Part shown: positions 12,589 through 24,500 of the stretch, one piece after another
Numbering within the stretch: the first letter of the stretch is position 1
How the letters are laid out: every line of letters starts with the position of its first letter
Source: Chaetomium olivaceum
Taxonomy: Eukaryota; Ascomycota; Sordariomycetes; Sordariales; Chaetomiaceae
Length of the DNA stretch: 64,000 nt
NCBI GenBank assembly: GCA_039881045.1
Contig: JAYWVB010000001.1
Span: 992,001 to 1,056,000 of the forward strand
Direction of reading: 5' to 3'
Notes under the pieces: generated by a model
What the model saw: only the letters and a program-made list of their open reading frames with translations
Database searches by the model: none
What the model was told of the DNA's origin: nothing
Position numbers and translations under genes: made by a program

Positions 12589-14858
12589 ATGCTTGTGAAA
12601 GCGGCAGCGGTGAAGACACAGGCCCGTCGGGTCCTGTCTCGGCCAAGAGCCGTGCTGCCGGCGGTCCTTGGTTTCTTCGTTCTATGCTTATTGGGGCTGC
12701 TATACCACAACGGCCGGTTGAATCAAGGTCCCGCGTTCTTGGATAGCGGCCACTCGCTCGAGCGGGTTCCCGGTAGGTATTCATGGGTTGTGCTGAGGCT
12801 ATCTTCGGAATGACAGCTAACAAGGCTCAAGGCGAGCGCCGTCTTAAGGAACTGCAAGCACAAAGGGCAACGTTTGAAAAGGAGTACCATGCGCTCAAAA
12901 AGTACGAGTCACGCATGCCACGCGATTGGTGATAGCACTGACATGACGGTTTAGTCGACCCGGCTACAAGGCCATCTACGGGAACACTCTCGAGACTCTC
13001 GTCGATCAAGACACGAGGAAGCCTGAGCAAGAGGAGCAGCTCATCCCAATCGCCAACTCGACGGTCACTTTCAGCAAGGCCGAGCCCGTCACATTCAACC
13101 CTTATCCGAACTACAACAGCCCCGAATGGGAAGCGCAACACGCAACCTATGTGCCGTGCATCGGTCCGACGGGGAAGGAGGTCGAAGATATCCGCGTGTT
13201 CAAGGGCCGCCCGCAGCAGTTCCCCAACCCCGGCTTTGGAAGCTACAACGTCCTAGGGCTCGACCGGAATCTGTGCTTCGAGAGAGAGACCCGGATGGGG
13301 CAATACGGGATGTCGCCGCTGGTGAAGGCTGACGGTGAAGAGCTAAAGTGGGATGATGTCAACTGGGGTGACCTCCAGGATCGCTGCCTCGAGAGGAATC
13401 GCGCCCGCTTTGCTGCAAACAGCCCGGAAAACGAAGACGTCGCTACGGCTGGGAATGGCTCCACCGACTCGAAGCGGGACACCGACAGCAACGAGGACTC
13501 CGAAAACGAGCACATCATGCGCACTGTAAGGCGGTTCTGGCGCAAGCGGGGCATCCAGCGGAGGTCGGACAAGCCAGTCGTCAACTCTAAGCGGCCGTCT
13601 AACGCGACGACCAAACTGGAGCCGAGGACCGCGTTGCTCCTCCGCAGCTTCTCTGGGAAGGAATACACCGAGAACGACAAGGAGGTCATCCGATCGCTCG
13701 TTACCGAGTTGAACCTCAGGACCGGCGGCGAATTTGAGGTCTTCCTGTTTGTGCACATCAAGGACGAACACCGCGAAATTTGGACCGACGACGCTTACAA
13801 CAAGGCGCTCGAGGAGCACGTCCCTGCCGAGTTCAGGAGCATGTCGGTCCTCTGGAACGAACCCGCCGTCAACAGCCTGTACACCAACCTGACCCTCAAG
13901 GCCCGCAAGGTGCACCACGGGCAGTTCCTACCGGTCCAGATGTTTATGCAAGAATTTCAGGAGTTCGAGTTTGTCTGGAACTGGGAAATGGATTCCCGCA
14001 TCATTGGGCAGAACTAATGTCCTGTCCAAGCTGGCCGACTTCGGTAGAAGACAGCCACGGAGGGGACTGTGGGAACGTAATGAGCGGTTCTATATCCCCT
14101 CCTTCCACGGCAGTTTCGAGACGCAGTTTCGCGCCTCTGTGGAGCGGGCCGTCGGCACGGAGACGGTTTGGGGCGCGCCCAAAGTCCCAGTCGTCAGCCC
14201 CCAAGGCCCCGAACCCCCTGTCGCGAACCCTCGGGACGACAATTACACGTGGGGCGTGGGCGAGGAGGCGGATTTGATTGAGCTTGCCCCGATGTTTAAC
14301 CCGGTTAACAGCGGTTGGGTCATGCGCAATTCAGTCTGGGGTTATCGCTCGGACAACTTCCCCTGGGGAAGACTTCCTCGCCGCGCCACCATCATTACGC
14401 AGTCCAGGCTTTCCAGACGGCTCATCAATGCCATGCACCATGAGGACATGCAAGGCAATCACGTCGCTTCCGAGATGGTGGCCCCGACAGTAGCGCTGCT
14501 CCACGGCCTCAAGGGAGTGTATGCCCCGATGCCTGTCTTTTTCGACCGTGCTTGGAAAGGTTCTCAGCTAGCTAAGTGGTTCAACGGTGGGCCCAAGGGA
14601 CAGAGTGGCAGCTTCGGCAGCTCGATGGCCTGGGGACAAGAGGGGCGATACATGGGCACCACCTGGTACTTCCGCGCCTATCCCCCTCAGAGGTTGTACA
14701 ACAACTGGGTCGGCTATGAGGATACCGGCATCGGCGGCGGCGAGTGGGAGGCCGAGCACGGCCGCCCGTGTCTCCCTTCCATGATCCTACATCCCATCAA
14801 GGACATCAGGCCGACTGAGAAGGGCTACGCCACCGATTCCAGACTCACGTACGATTGA
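12589..14858 (+). CDS. DUF3405 family type II membrane protein (one frameshift)
   Basis: Function unknown; the family is fungal and sometimes mislabelled as a transporter. Exons are 12589-12772, 12832-12901 and 12955-14858, with introns of 59 and 53 nt. The ATG at 12589 opens a basic N-terminus, then one hydrophobic span of about 20 residues (LPAVLGFFVLCLLGLLY, residues 24-40). This suggests a type II anchor with a lumenal domain. Family blocks follow: YVPCIGPTGKEV, DDVNWGDLQDRC, TALLLRSFSGKEY, VWNWEMDSR, then in another frame RRGLWERNERFYIPS, ITQSRLSRRL, MHHEDMQGNH and PMPVFFDRAW. The frame breaks at 14011-14020, inside the conserved WNWEMD..LSK stretch, where a stop follows residues IGQN. 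Total exon length is one over a multiple of three, so one extra or two missing bases are implied. No intron can bridge it without losing conserved residues. Expected protein is about 719 aa. Confidence 0.85.
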
Positions 14859-16503
14859 GAGAGCAGGCGATATGGATTGGTTGATCGAGCTGTTTACATT
14901 CTTACACCGCGTTTGCGGCGTCAGGCCCTCCACCAAAGGCCGCGCCGAGCGGTGATGTCTGACTATTTGTCTCGCCTACAGGCTTGCGTTTGGAAGAACA
15001 ACATTTGTCAGATTACGATTACGGCGAGCCGCACGGAAGCTTTTGAGCTCATAGTCCAAGCCTCGCGCCGTGCGCCGCCAATAGCGGGGAGAGGAAGATG
15101 AGGAGGGGGGTGGGAGAGAAAGACAGATATAGAGAGAGGGACTCTTCTCCGAGAACGCCACCGGGCCGCGATGAAGAGGTCGACAACACGGGTTGTGTGT
15201 AAAGAGTATTGTACATATCAGCAGGGCGAGCGTGCCCGGGATCTGTGAATAACTTAGATGTATTCGTAATCATTAATCTGGTCAACGTGTGCTTGGCGAT
15301 CAGCTCTGGCCTCTTTGGTTGTCAAGTCACTAACTTGTATTTCCATTCTGACGGCAGCTGCCTGGAATGAAGAGCTGGAATCTCGTGGCCCTAACTAACC
15401 TTCAGTCTGTAACCAACAGGAGGAGTCAGATACCAGCCTCGCCCTGTTTGTGACGTGGAGTGTAGGTTTCGGCCCCCAAGGGGTTTGCGGGGAGATATAG
15501 AAGAGCCGCATTCGGCACTCCGCAACCGAAGTACCGAGCCGCTCGAGCCATTAGGTAATGATGTAACAGTTGCTATGCTTACAGATGACAGTGCCGAAAG
15601 GTCACGATCCAGAGTATTGAGTTGATGGCTGATTGTATGTACCCAGGTACCTTGGGTAAGGTGAGTAGGGGGACTGAGATCAGTGATGACCTGCCCAAGG
15701 TATTCAATATTACGACCCTACTATCATTTGGTATCTCGGTAACATAGCATGGTAAACTCAAAATAGGCAACCAAAAATAAAAATTACAACGGATGTCTGC
15801 TTCGCAAGCACGCAAATCGGAAGAAGAAATCGTGATTCACCTGCTGGGCTGTCTCCTGCAGGAAGAGGGCGGTTGTGGGGCACCGACGTGGGCCGATTTT
15901 CAGCGCCAAAACGCACGAGCCTTGCCGCTGGTCCCCTGAAATCAGCCCAGAATGACAAGCCACACTAAATAGTGAAGCCACATTGTTGGTAATACATCAC
16001 TTCTGATTGGCTGGTTTGTTCAGGTCAGGGGGGGGCTGTTAAGGCGAACGGGAGCCGGGATTGCTCATTGCTCGGTCAGTCGTGTCAGTGCAGGCAGACG
16101 GTCACAGGGTGGTGTGGAACAAGGCTTGTTGGTGGGAAAGGTGATCCAGTGTAGGTAGGGGGGTTGTTTTTGTTAGGTTGTTAATGAACAAGTCATGATT
16201 TAAAATCTGCTTCTTCCCTCTTCTGTGACACTTCAACCCTTTGTGCCCTGGTTTATTACTTTTTAAGTTTTTCTCGGTGTCTCTGCCATCATTTCACCAC
16301 GCCCTCCTTTTCTACGCCAGCTCCCAACAGCAACAACCCAGGACTTACAGTCGGTCCACCGCCGTTGATTCATTCATTGACAGCCTGCGCCATCCGACCG
16401 CCCTTCTCAACGAGAGCTCACCAACCTTCCATCCCGGTGCTTCTTCACTCCCTCATCCCGTTTGTTTATTCCTTCAAGGATTATCTCCAAACAAACCACC
16501 ATC
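14859..16503 (+). other. Intergenic
   Basis: About 1.6 kb with no supported gene. It must contain the 3' UTR of the DUF3405 gene. From about 16200 onward the strand becomes strongly pyrimidine-rich with CAACAGCAACAACC and CCTTC blocks, a typical leader for a well-expressed fungal gene starting at 16504. Confidence 0.5.
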
Positions 16504-16773
16504 ATGTCGCCGACATACACCATGTCTGCCCATCTGTGCAAGCAGATCTACTCCTCTTGGCGCCAGGCCCGCCAGACTTCCCCAGATCTGAACCCGCCGT
16601 CAACTCCCACCGCCTTCACCAACAACACCAACAATAACTCGGCATTGGCATACCCTCACCGCCCATCATCTCCCGCCGAGAAGCGCTCTATGGACAGCGA
16701 TCGCAGCGAGTCATCTCCCCCACCGCTGACACGGAAGCCTTCCGGGTCGAACTGGCAGTGGGGTTCCCGCTAG
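16504..16773 (+). CDS. Small Ser/Pro-rich hypothetical protein (89 aa)
   Basis: The ATG at 16504 sits in a good context (ACCATCATG) after a long pyrimidine-rich leader. The frame encodes 89 residues with a stop at 16773. The N-terminus (MSAHLCKQIYSSWRQAR from residue 7) could form a short amphipathic helix. The rest is low-complexity with TNNTNNNS, SSPAEKRSMDSDRSESS and a C-terminal KPSGSNWQWGSR. There is no signal peptide, membrane span or known domain. I do not recognise the family. Support is the leader, the start context and the protein-like composition; the frame is open about 40 codons before the ATG only through non-ATG codons. It could be a stress- or development-induced small disordered protein, but no function is assigned. 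Confidence 0.5.
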   Translation: MSPTYTMSAHLCKQIYSSWRQARQTSPDLNPPSTPTAFTNNTNNNSALAYPHRPSSPAEKRSMDSDRSESSPPPLTRKPSGSNWQWGSR

Positions 16774-17840
16774 GCTCGTTCCCAACTTGCCATGATCTGA
16801 GAAGCGGAAGCCCAACCTTCTGCTTTTGCAGTCAGGTGAATCGATATGCACGAGTGTTTGCAAGCGACTCACCCGCACAATTGCGGCGGTTTCAAAATAA
16901 CCAGCCGATGATGGCAACTGACCGACACCACAACACTCAACACTCACCGCCACCAAAGCAAGGCACAAAGCTCATTTGGGCGCTTGACATCAGCACCCAT
17001 ACTTCCTCACCACATCACAACCTCACCAACCTTACCAGCATTTGTTTTTGGGCATCTGGCACGGCCAACCCCGGAGTTAAGCGGCTTGGAGTTTCCGGTT
17101 TAATGGGCTTTGTCATCACCTACATACATCGCAACCTTTTTTCCCCAAACTACACCATCTGCACCCACAATTCCGTCATCTGTCGCCATCACAACCCCCA
17201 ACATGCGCTCCCAGGGACACACAGCACAGGCACACGCGACACTGGTCTCGCTTTCGCTTTCGATGCCACCGGCCAATCGGGGTATTTGCGATGACGGGCG
17301 TGCGCCACACGGGAGGCAGACAGGGTGGTGGTTAAGGAAGCCGTTGACATGACATGCATGATGGGGCTTTTGCTTTTGGGTCTTCTTCCTCTGGGGTTTC
17401 TTTTCTCTTTTTTTCTGTTCCCTTGTCGCTCCCGTTCGCATATGCATGCATACAAAGCAAGTGAGTGGGTTGCCTGGCGGGGGACACACGATTGGGTTAG
17501 CATGACGGCGGCGCTCGGTAGTGAATTGATACCCTTTTGCCTTTATGTTTACTTAACCCCTTTTCTGAAACCAGACGGGTGTCTGCCCAAGCTGCGTTAC
17601 CTCAATCTGGGCCGTCCGTTATGACCTTTTGGAAACCATTTGGACAGATCGTTCTCGTTTTGAGCTCGAGTGGCTCGACCAGTTTTCGACTAACAAAACG
17701 AATCCCTTCAACGGTCCTCGGAAACGCCGCTAAACCCAACTTCATGACCCCCGCGCCGTTTTGACATCCCACACCTAAGCAGCAACGTCGCAGATGTACA
17801 CGGTCCGGCTGTCCACCAGCCAACTGTCCACCAACCAACA
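16774..17840. other. Convergent intergenic region
   Basis: About 1.1 kb between the end of the small gene (+) and the stop of the FAD oxidase (-). It is rich in CACCAC and ACAACACC pieces. Short frames on both strands have no recognisable content; it probably holds two 3' UTRs. Confidence 0.45.
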
Positions 17841-19240
17841 CTATATCACCCCCAAAGACGACGGACCCACAGCTGAACCTAGCTTCTCTCTAGCTTCCGC
17901 CTCCATGGCAGCGAAGTCGCCTCCAGCGACAAAGTCGGATTGATCGCGGTGAAAGTACTCCCTCTTCGGCTCCCAGCTATACCGGTCTGAAACAGGCTTA
18001 CCGCTGAGAACATCAACAACCGTACCGCCGATGGTCGGAAGGTCTTTGGCGCGGTTATAGGACCCTCCGGCGACACAAGTGAGATTGGGGAACAGGGGGT
18101 GCTTGGCTATGAGAGGGTCCTGGGTGGTGGTGACACCGTCCCTACAATGAGAGAGTCTCAGTTCGCGATGCGCAACTTCAGGCACCTTAGCCACGCGGAA
18201 TATCTACTGACCAGTAAGATGTGATAGAGGTGATGTGTGCTCCCTGGAGGGCCGGTAGTAATTCCCTGGCCCATTCGATCGCTTTGTGCATGTGCAATTT
18301 CGCAAGAGCGCTTTCGGAGAGATCCTCGACACGCGAGAGAGTAGAACCACGCAGATTGGTGAAGGATTCTGCGCACGTAATCTTACCGACACAGCCTTGA
18401 GGCGGAGGAAGAAAGTCCGCTTAAGTAGTAATTAGCAAGCGGAAAGAATGAACGAGCAGAGGAACACCAACCTTGCCCCTTATGCGATATTATTGGCTTG
18501 TCCTTGAAGAACTCGGCCTGCTTTTCGTTCAGCCGAACGTGGTACGAGAACAAACCGGTGGCCACGGGGATCCTGCCGATGGGAGGGAGAGGGATGCCAG
18601 ATGAGTCAAGAATTTGGGCAAACCATGGACCGACGGCCAAGACGATTTGCGCACTCCCAGTCTCGATCGTCTCCCCGTTTTCGAGTACGAGTGAGGTGAT
18701 ACGGCTTCCGTCTTTGACGAGGCTCACAACACCACTTTCGTAAAAGGTTCCACCGCTGTTTGCGCAGGCGTCCTTGGCTCGCTCCCTCGCATCGGATACA
18801 CATGGTCCCCAGTCGATGATGCTGTCGTCCGGGGCCGAGACGTAAGTCAGGGACTCCGGCGCCGTCGTCGACCCGAAGGTATCCCGCATCAGTGTGCTAT
18901 CGCCGAGTTCTCGGCGCGGCAACCCAAGTTCCTCGCGCACCCCGTTGATTTTCTGGGCTATGGCTGCATCGTCTTGCTCGTAGATCACAATGCGACCGAT
19001 GTTGCGCTGGTACCTGGAGAACTTGGTGTCGTTGTTCCACTGCTTCTGAGCATCGACTGCTTCGGTCATCCGCTCCACGTTGCTGTAGTCAACCCGGACT
19101 ATCTTTGAGATGTCGTTGCTTGGGGCGAGGGAAGAAGGCCGAGAGACAATTGATAGCTGTGTGGAGGGCCATCTCTGATAGATGTGGTCGGCCGTTGATA
19201 GACCGAACACCCCAGTGCCGATGATGATGACTCTGTCCAT
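17841..19240 (-). CDS. DAO-family FAD-dependent oxidoreductase (sarcosine / fructosyl-amine oxidase-like)
   Basis: A flavoenzyme of the DadA/MSOX/amadoriase group that oxidises C-N bonds of secondary amines or amino-acid derivatives with O2; the substrate cannot be told from sequence. Exons are 19240-18472, 18419-18212 and 18141-17841, with introns of 52 and 70 nt, 1278 nt in all, giving 425 aa and intact. The ATG at 19240 is chosen because the upstream part of the open frame begins at a GTG. The dinucleotide-binding motif GTGVFG is at residues 8-13 right after the start (MDRVIIIGTGVFGLSTA). Further family blocks are SKIVRVDYSN, QIVLAVGPWFA, KITCAESFTNLRG, WARELLPAL and CVAGGSYNRAKDLPTIG. In amadoriases the segment before the C-terminal block usually reads CWDADT, with the Cys holding FAD covalently. 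Here the splice gives YWDGVT, so that Cys is absent. No peroxisomal C-terminal tripeptide is seen (ends GVI). Confidence 0.88.
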
Positions 19241-20005
19241 GTTGCAATCAAGAGGGGTTGCCGTGTTGAGTGATGGGTGGTTCACTGCGCGGGGTTATAC
19301 CAATAGTATAGATATACATAATGCATGTAGCACATTCAACAGTCCTCTCATAACCTCGTGTGGTCTTCAATGACGTTGATTCGCGGGGACATGCCCTGCT
19401 TTCGGCCACACCTACCGTCGACACCACACACAGCCCATGCACAGTACAAAGTTGTCTATTACTAGGTATCCAGGCTACCGGGGTCGTAGTTTTATAAAGA
19501 CATACTTTTATTTGTCCATCACTTAGTAAGACCTCAGCCAACGAGATAGCAGAGGACAAATCCTTCCCAACCGTTCAGAGATCATTGATTCTCAGCTATC
19601 AACACCATCGTAGGGACGGTTAGAGAAAACTGCTTCGCGAGAAAACAGTCTCTTTGGATAGTCATACATGTTACGGTCTCGGAGAGATCAGTTGCAATTG
19701 ACAAACGACCCCCCATCTAGTAACAAGTGTACCGCTATTGGGGGTGTGGTTGCACGGAACGCTTTCCCCTCTCCTACACGGAATTCCGTGCATATATCAA
19801 CGTGGTGAGGCCTACGGCCTACCATCTGCTTCAAGGGAGCGGGAGTTATGTCCATCCTACGCGGGAACCGCGCTTGTGCCTTGTTTTCCCCTACCTTTCA
19901 TCGTCCATAAGACTGGCCTTAGGACGCTTGCCTTGGACGTAGAAAAAGAAGGGAGAGCCAGAGCCTGCGCACGCTTTGCTCAATATTCTCGGTAACTGAA
20001 ACATC
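19241..20005. other. Divergent intergenic region
   Basis: About 0.77 kb between the FAD oxidase start (-) and the broken orphan gene (+). No gene is supported. It must carry both promoters; I see no site I can name. Confidence 0.45.
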
Positions 20006-21126
20006 ATGGCAGACATTCCAGGACTCAATTGCCCCTTGACTAAGACGACTTTGGTCGAGTCAACCAGATTGTTAGTTTCGTTACCTACTCAACTATATGT
20101 CACACCCAAGCTGAAGGTAGTAAGTGGGAGGCAGAAGTTTTCATCCGGCCTATATGGTACGGTTTTCCTTGTATATTATCGGTAGAGGGACCGTCACGCT
20201 CAAGGGCATATTGGTGTAGGAAATAATAATAATATATGTCACACACCATAAACTATGAACTAACCTCCCACCCCCTAGGTACAATGAGTTGCCCCCTAAC
20301 AGCGCCCTCCAGGAACTAGACAACCACCACCCCGTCATCAGCGCAGCCCGCGCTCTAATCACCAAGTACAATCTCCACACCCTCTTCAAAATCCGGCAAC
20401 TCCACTACCACGAGACCCTCAACCAAGGACACATCAGAGTCAGCAGAAGAGACCAACCCGCCCCCCCCAAGCCAGAGCACGACAACCCTCCAGGCAACCT
20501 ACCCAACCCTGCCCAGGCCCAGCACGAGACCACCACCCACCCAGCCTCCCAGCGTGATCTGGACCGCGCCCGAGGAGATCGAGGCCACCGACCTGCAGCA
20601 GCTCAACGGCCTCATCTTCTCGGTGCCTCCTCCACCGGGCTATCAGCACATAGACGAAGGCGGAGGCGAGATGGCCAACCCTCCTCCTCCTCCTCCTCCT
20701 CCTCCTCTGGTGGTGCCCTCCGAGTTTGTCTCCGGCCAACCTGTCGTCGTTGCGCAGGACATCGACGCGGGTTTCTTCGCTGAGTTTTCCGACTTAATTC
20801 TAAGCCATGATGGCTGGGCGAGTGTGCTAGGGCTGGAGAGGTTGTATGGCCCCGTTGAGCGGATGGTTGAGTTTTCGTTGGATTGTGGCGCGAATGTGTT
20901 GGTCAGAGAGAAGGACATGGGTGAACGCTGACAGAGGATGGTGCAGGAGAAGCAGTGGCGGTTTTTGACGACTGGGTGGGCTGTGTCGGAAAGTGGAGGG
21001 GTGAATTCGCATGGCGAGACGCGGTGCATAATCACGGGTCCGGCTCAGCATGGCAGGGTCACTTCGAACAGTGCTGAGGGAAATGGGTTTGGTATATCCA
21101 GATGGGAGGAGATGGTTGCGATGTGA
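20006..21126 (+). CDS. Orphan fungal protein, broken (frameshift plus in-frame stop)
   Basis: Family not recognised. A start at 20006 (CATCATGG) begins MADIPGLNCPLTKTTLVEST. A GTTAGT donor at 20071 and a GAACTAAC branch with CCCCCTAG acceptor at 20278 join it in phase to YNELPPNSALQELDNHHPVI. This part contains a helix and a His-rich block (ALITKYNLHTLFKIRQLHYH). The frame must shift by one at a run of eight C (20461-20468) to reach PSVIWTAPEEIEATDLQQLN, a (CCT)n-encoded poly-Pro stretch (about 20685-20706) and FSDLILSHDGWASVLGLERL. In that second frame a TGA stands at 20929-20931. The same frame then continues MVQEKQWRFLTTGWAVSESG to 21126. Exon lengths fit about 303 codons if one base is removed and the TGA is read through. 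It is either a recent pseudogene or a gene hit by consensus errors. The intron of 208 nt is long for this locus, so exon 1 is less certain. Confidence 0.5.
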
Positions 21127-21569
21127 CTCAAGGAAGGCGGCATGGCGTCGACACGATGATGGAATATTCCTAGGCCATGATTCTTATTCAGCTCTCCCTG
21201 CTCGTACTCTAGGTGATAGTAGTCTAGTTATAACATAAAATGGCATACACAACAAACGAAGCAGTCCAGTCTAACCGCCACGGCAAAGCCTGTATCCTAT
21301 GTATATTCTCCCCCAAGTAAACTTCTTTTTGTTCAATGCCCAACAAATATATGCACTGCTAATAAACCCAATTCATCAGGGGAGAAAAAGCCAAGCCCAG
21401 CCAGCTCGCGAGCCAGCCAGCCAGTCTACTAGCCAGCCACCAACGACGGCCGACGGCAGTCTCGCATGAAACCAACGCTACGTTAACAACAGCAGACAGC
21501 AGACAGTAACACCACCACCACCCATACAACTCCTCCTCACACGGCGCCCAACACCACCACCGCCAAAGC
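21127..21569. other. Convergent intergenic region
   Basis: About 440 nt between the stops of the orphan gene (+) and PSD2 (-). It contains AGCCAGCCAGCCAG repeats around 21410-21440 and CACCACCACC near 21510. No gene is supported; probably overlapping 3' UTRs. Confidence 0.5.
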
Positions 21570-24500
21570 TCACCCCGCCAACGACGCCATAGGCGGCACG
21601 TGGACAGTGCGACCCCCAGCCTCAGCATCAGCCTCGACCTCGGCCTCAATGTCGGGCCCACTACCGGCGCTACCACTGTCGTCGGGCGACTCCTCGGCGA
21701 CCTGGCCCTGGATGCGGCGCTTAGCCTCGGCCTTGTCGGCGGCGGTGATCTGGTCCTCGTCCTTGCGCATGTCGGGCGTCCACATGGGCTCGTCGGGGGC
21801 GTGACCGACGGACATGCCGACGCGAATCTGTGGGTTGGTTAGCGACTTGTTTTGTCGTGGGTGGGGGTAAGTGTGAGGGGGGTTAAGGTGGCAGGGGGTG
21901 GGTAGGTTGGGTGAGTACTGGAGAGAAGGACAAAAAAAAGGCTTACCAGTGTCTCGAGCGCGGTGTTCGAGTTATCGACCAAATCATCGTCAAACACCAT
22001 CTTGCCGCTCTCAAACAGCAGCACGAGGGTGCTGCCACCAAACTTAAAGTAGCCCAGCTCCTCGCCGCGGCGGACCTCCGCCGTCGCTGCGCGTGATGAC
22101 GGTGCTGCCGACCATCATGGCGCCGACGCAGATGACCATGACGCGGCCAAACTCGGGCCGGTCGATGGGCACGACAAATGCGCACGTTCTCGCCATACAC
22201 GTCTAGCGCGGAGCGGATGGCCATCGGGTTGACCGTGTAGTAACTCGCCGGCGATCGTCTTGGGCTCGCGCATGATGCCGTCGACGGGGATGTGGAAGCG
22301 GTGGTAGTCCTGCGGCGCGAGCCGGAACACGCCCAGGCCGCCGCCGTTCTCGTACCGGCCCACGTCCTCCGGGTACGCATCGCCGAGGAGCCGCTTGACG
22401 CTGAACTCGCGGCCCTTGACCCAGACCTTGGTCGCCGTCTCGATGCGGTTGAAGACGACGGAGCGGCAGTCGGCGGCGACACAATGATGCGCGGGTTGTC
22501 GGGCGCCGAGCAGGGGCGCGCGGTGGGCTTGAGCGCCCTGTAGAAGAACTCGTTGAAGCTCTTGAACTCGTTGAGCGGGAGGAGCACCTCGGAGAGGTCC
22601 AGCCCGTGGAAGGCGATGAACTTGGGGATCTCGGCCTTGGACGCCGGGTCGTCGTACTTTTTGCCCTGTTTGATACTAAGGCTCTTGAGGAGTTTGCGGA
22701 CTGGCCGTGTTAGTTCGATTGCTCCACCCCTGTTAGGACATTGTAGTAGTTACTTACTCCTCTTCTTCTCCATGCTGTTCGATTTCAAACCCTTGTACAA
22801 AAGTCGAATACCCAAGCGCACATATACGCTCATCTTCTCCTCGTTGATCTGGCCGGTTATACGGTCCTGAACCAGAATGTGGCCGAGTTGGCCCCCAACT
22901 TATAGCCTCCGTACGAGATCTTGGTGATGACCTTGGAGTACCACTTGCGCTGGCCTGGCTGGAGGTGACGAACCCACCCATCATCAGGTTGTTGACCTGG
23001 CGCCAGTCCTGGCTCGCGCAAGTGGCGATATGCGTGATGATATCGGCGTCTTTGCGCTTGTTGAGGCGGGGCTGGTGGCAGATGGGGCACTCCCCGAATC
23101 TCAACGACGTGCTCTTCACTCGTGCTGATGTTCAAGTCGTCCCGATCCAGCATCTCGCCCTCCTCGCCAGGCGTGCTCAGTTCTGGGACCGAAATCGTCG
23201 ACACGTCGGTAGTCTGCGACTCGGAAGGCGTTTCGAGGCCCTCGGTCGGCGTGTCAGTCCCAGAGTGTGTGGGGACAAGCAGATTCTTGACCTTTTCGGC
23301 GTCTGGAAGCATGTTCTTCACCCGTTCAGCCACGCCCTGCGGCCGTGACTTCGCTTGCAGTTGGTCCTCGAGGCAAATGACTGCCTCATCCATCGTCAGG
23401 TCCTCCGCATCATCGTTATCGCTCGCCTTATGAGGAAACGTTGGAAGAAGCTATCGATGGTGGACTCGCGCAAGGTCGAGCCTAGAGTGTCGAGCATGGT
23501 CGACAGCTCGACCTTGCTAATGAGGCCGCTCTCATCGGTGTCGTACTGCTTCAGCATTGCCCTCCAGAACTGCTGACGAAGCGCTGGGTAGGGCATGTAC
23601 TTGGCACGGATGAAGAGCTGGGGATTGTGCTTGTCTTCCCACTTCTCCAGATTCTTCATCTTGAGCGGGAGCGTGTATGGGATGAACTCCGGATCCTCGC
23701 CATCGCGGGCGGTCGTTTCTCCAAGAGTGGGAGGCAGCAGCGGCAACGGCGTTGTCTCCCGGGTGAAGAAGCCCGGTGTTGGCGACCGCAGGCTGGGGCG
23801 ATTCTGGGAAGCCGCCGTCTAGGACCTGGAAGCACCGGGGCTCGGCGCAGGCGTAGTTGCCGGCGAACCGGTGGTCCCGGTCGTCGCCGTGGACGGGTTC
23901 TTGGACAGGCCTGGCCTGGTGAGCTTGCTCAAGCTCTGAGTCGAAGGAGTGCGCGATAATCCAGCCTCATGAAACGGGACGCTGCGCCGGAGCCGAGAAG
24001 TCGGGCACATCCTTCAAGTTGTATAGCCCAGTCTCCGGATCCGCTTTTGGAGCCTTGTCGAAGAGGTCCTTGACGGGAAAGTTCACCGACGCAATAAAGT
24101 CGTTGCCCGAGTACTTGTCGTGGCTCAATGACGGTGAACGCAAAGCTGTACAGCTGCTCGTGGCCGAGGACTTGGAAAATCATCTTTTCGTTGAAAACGG
24201 GGTTCAAGTTGTGTCGGAATTGTCTTGGTTCTGTACGTCTTCTTGCCTAGCGAGGCAACGACGAAATGGGTCCATGTCGAAGCTGGTCTTGGTCAGGTTA
24301 GACTCGGGCGGCAGGTCGTGATTTTGCCGATCTCGAGGAAGATGATGCCCAACCACATCGCTGCCCCCGTTGATGAACTCGTAGGGGTTATCCCTCTCTT
24401 GCGCTTCAGTCCCCGGATCCGCAGCTTTCTCCGCCTCTTCTCTGCCGCTTCTGGCTTGGTAGGGTCTTCATCTTCGGGAGTCTCGTCATCGTAGACATCG

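Noticed and set aside
20922..20935. A 14-nt intron removing the TGA in the orphan gene
   Set aside because: Far below the shortest spliced fungal introns; recorded only as a possible remnant.
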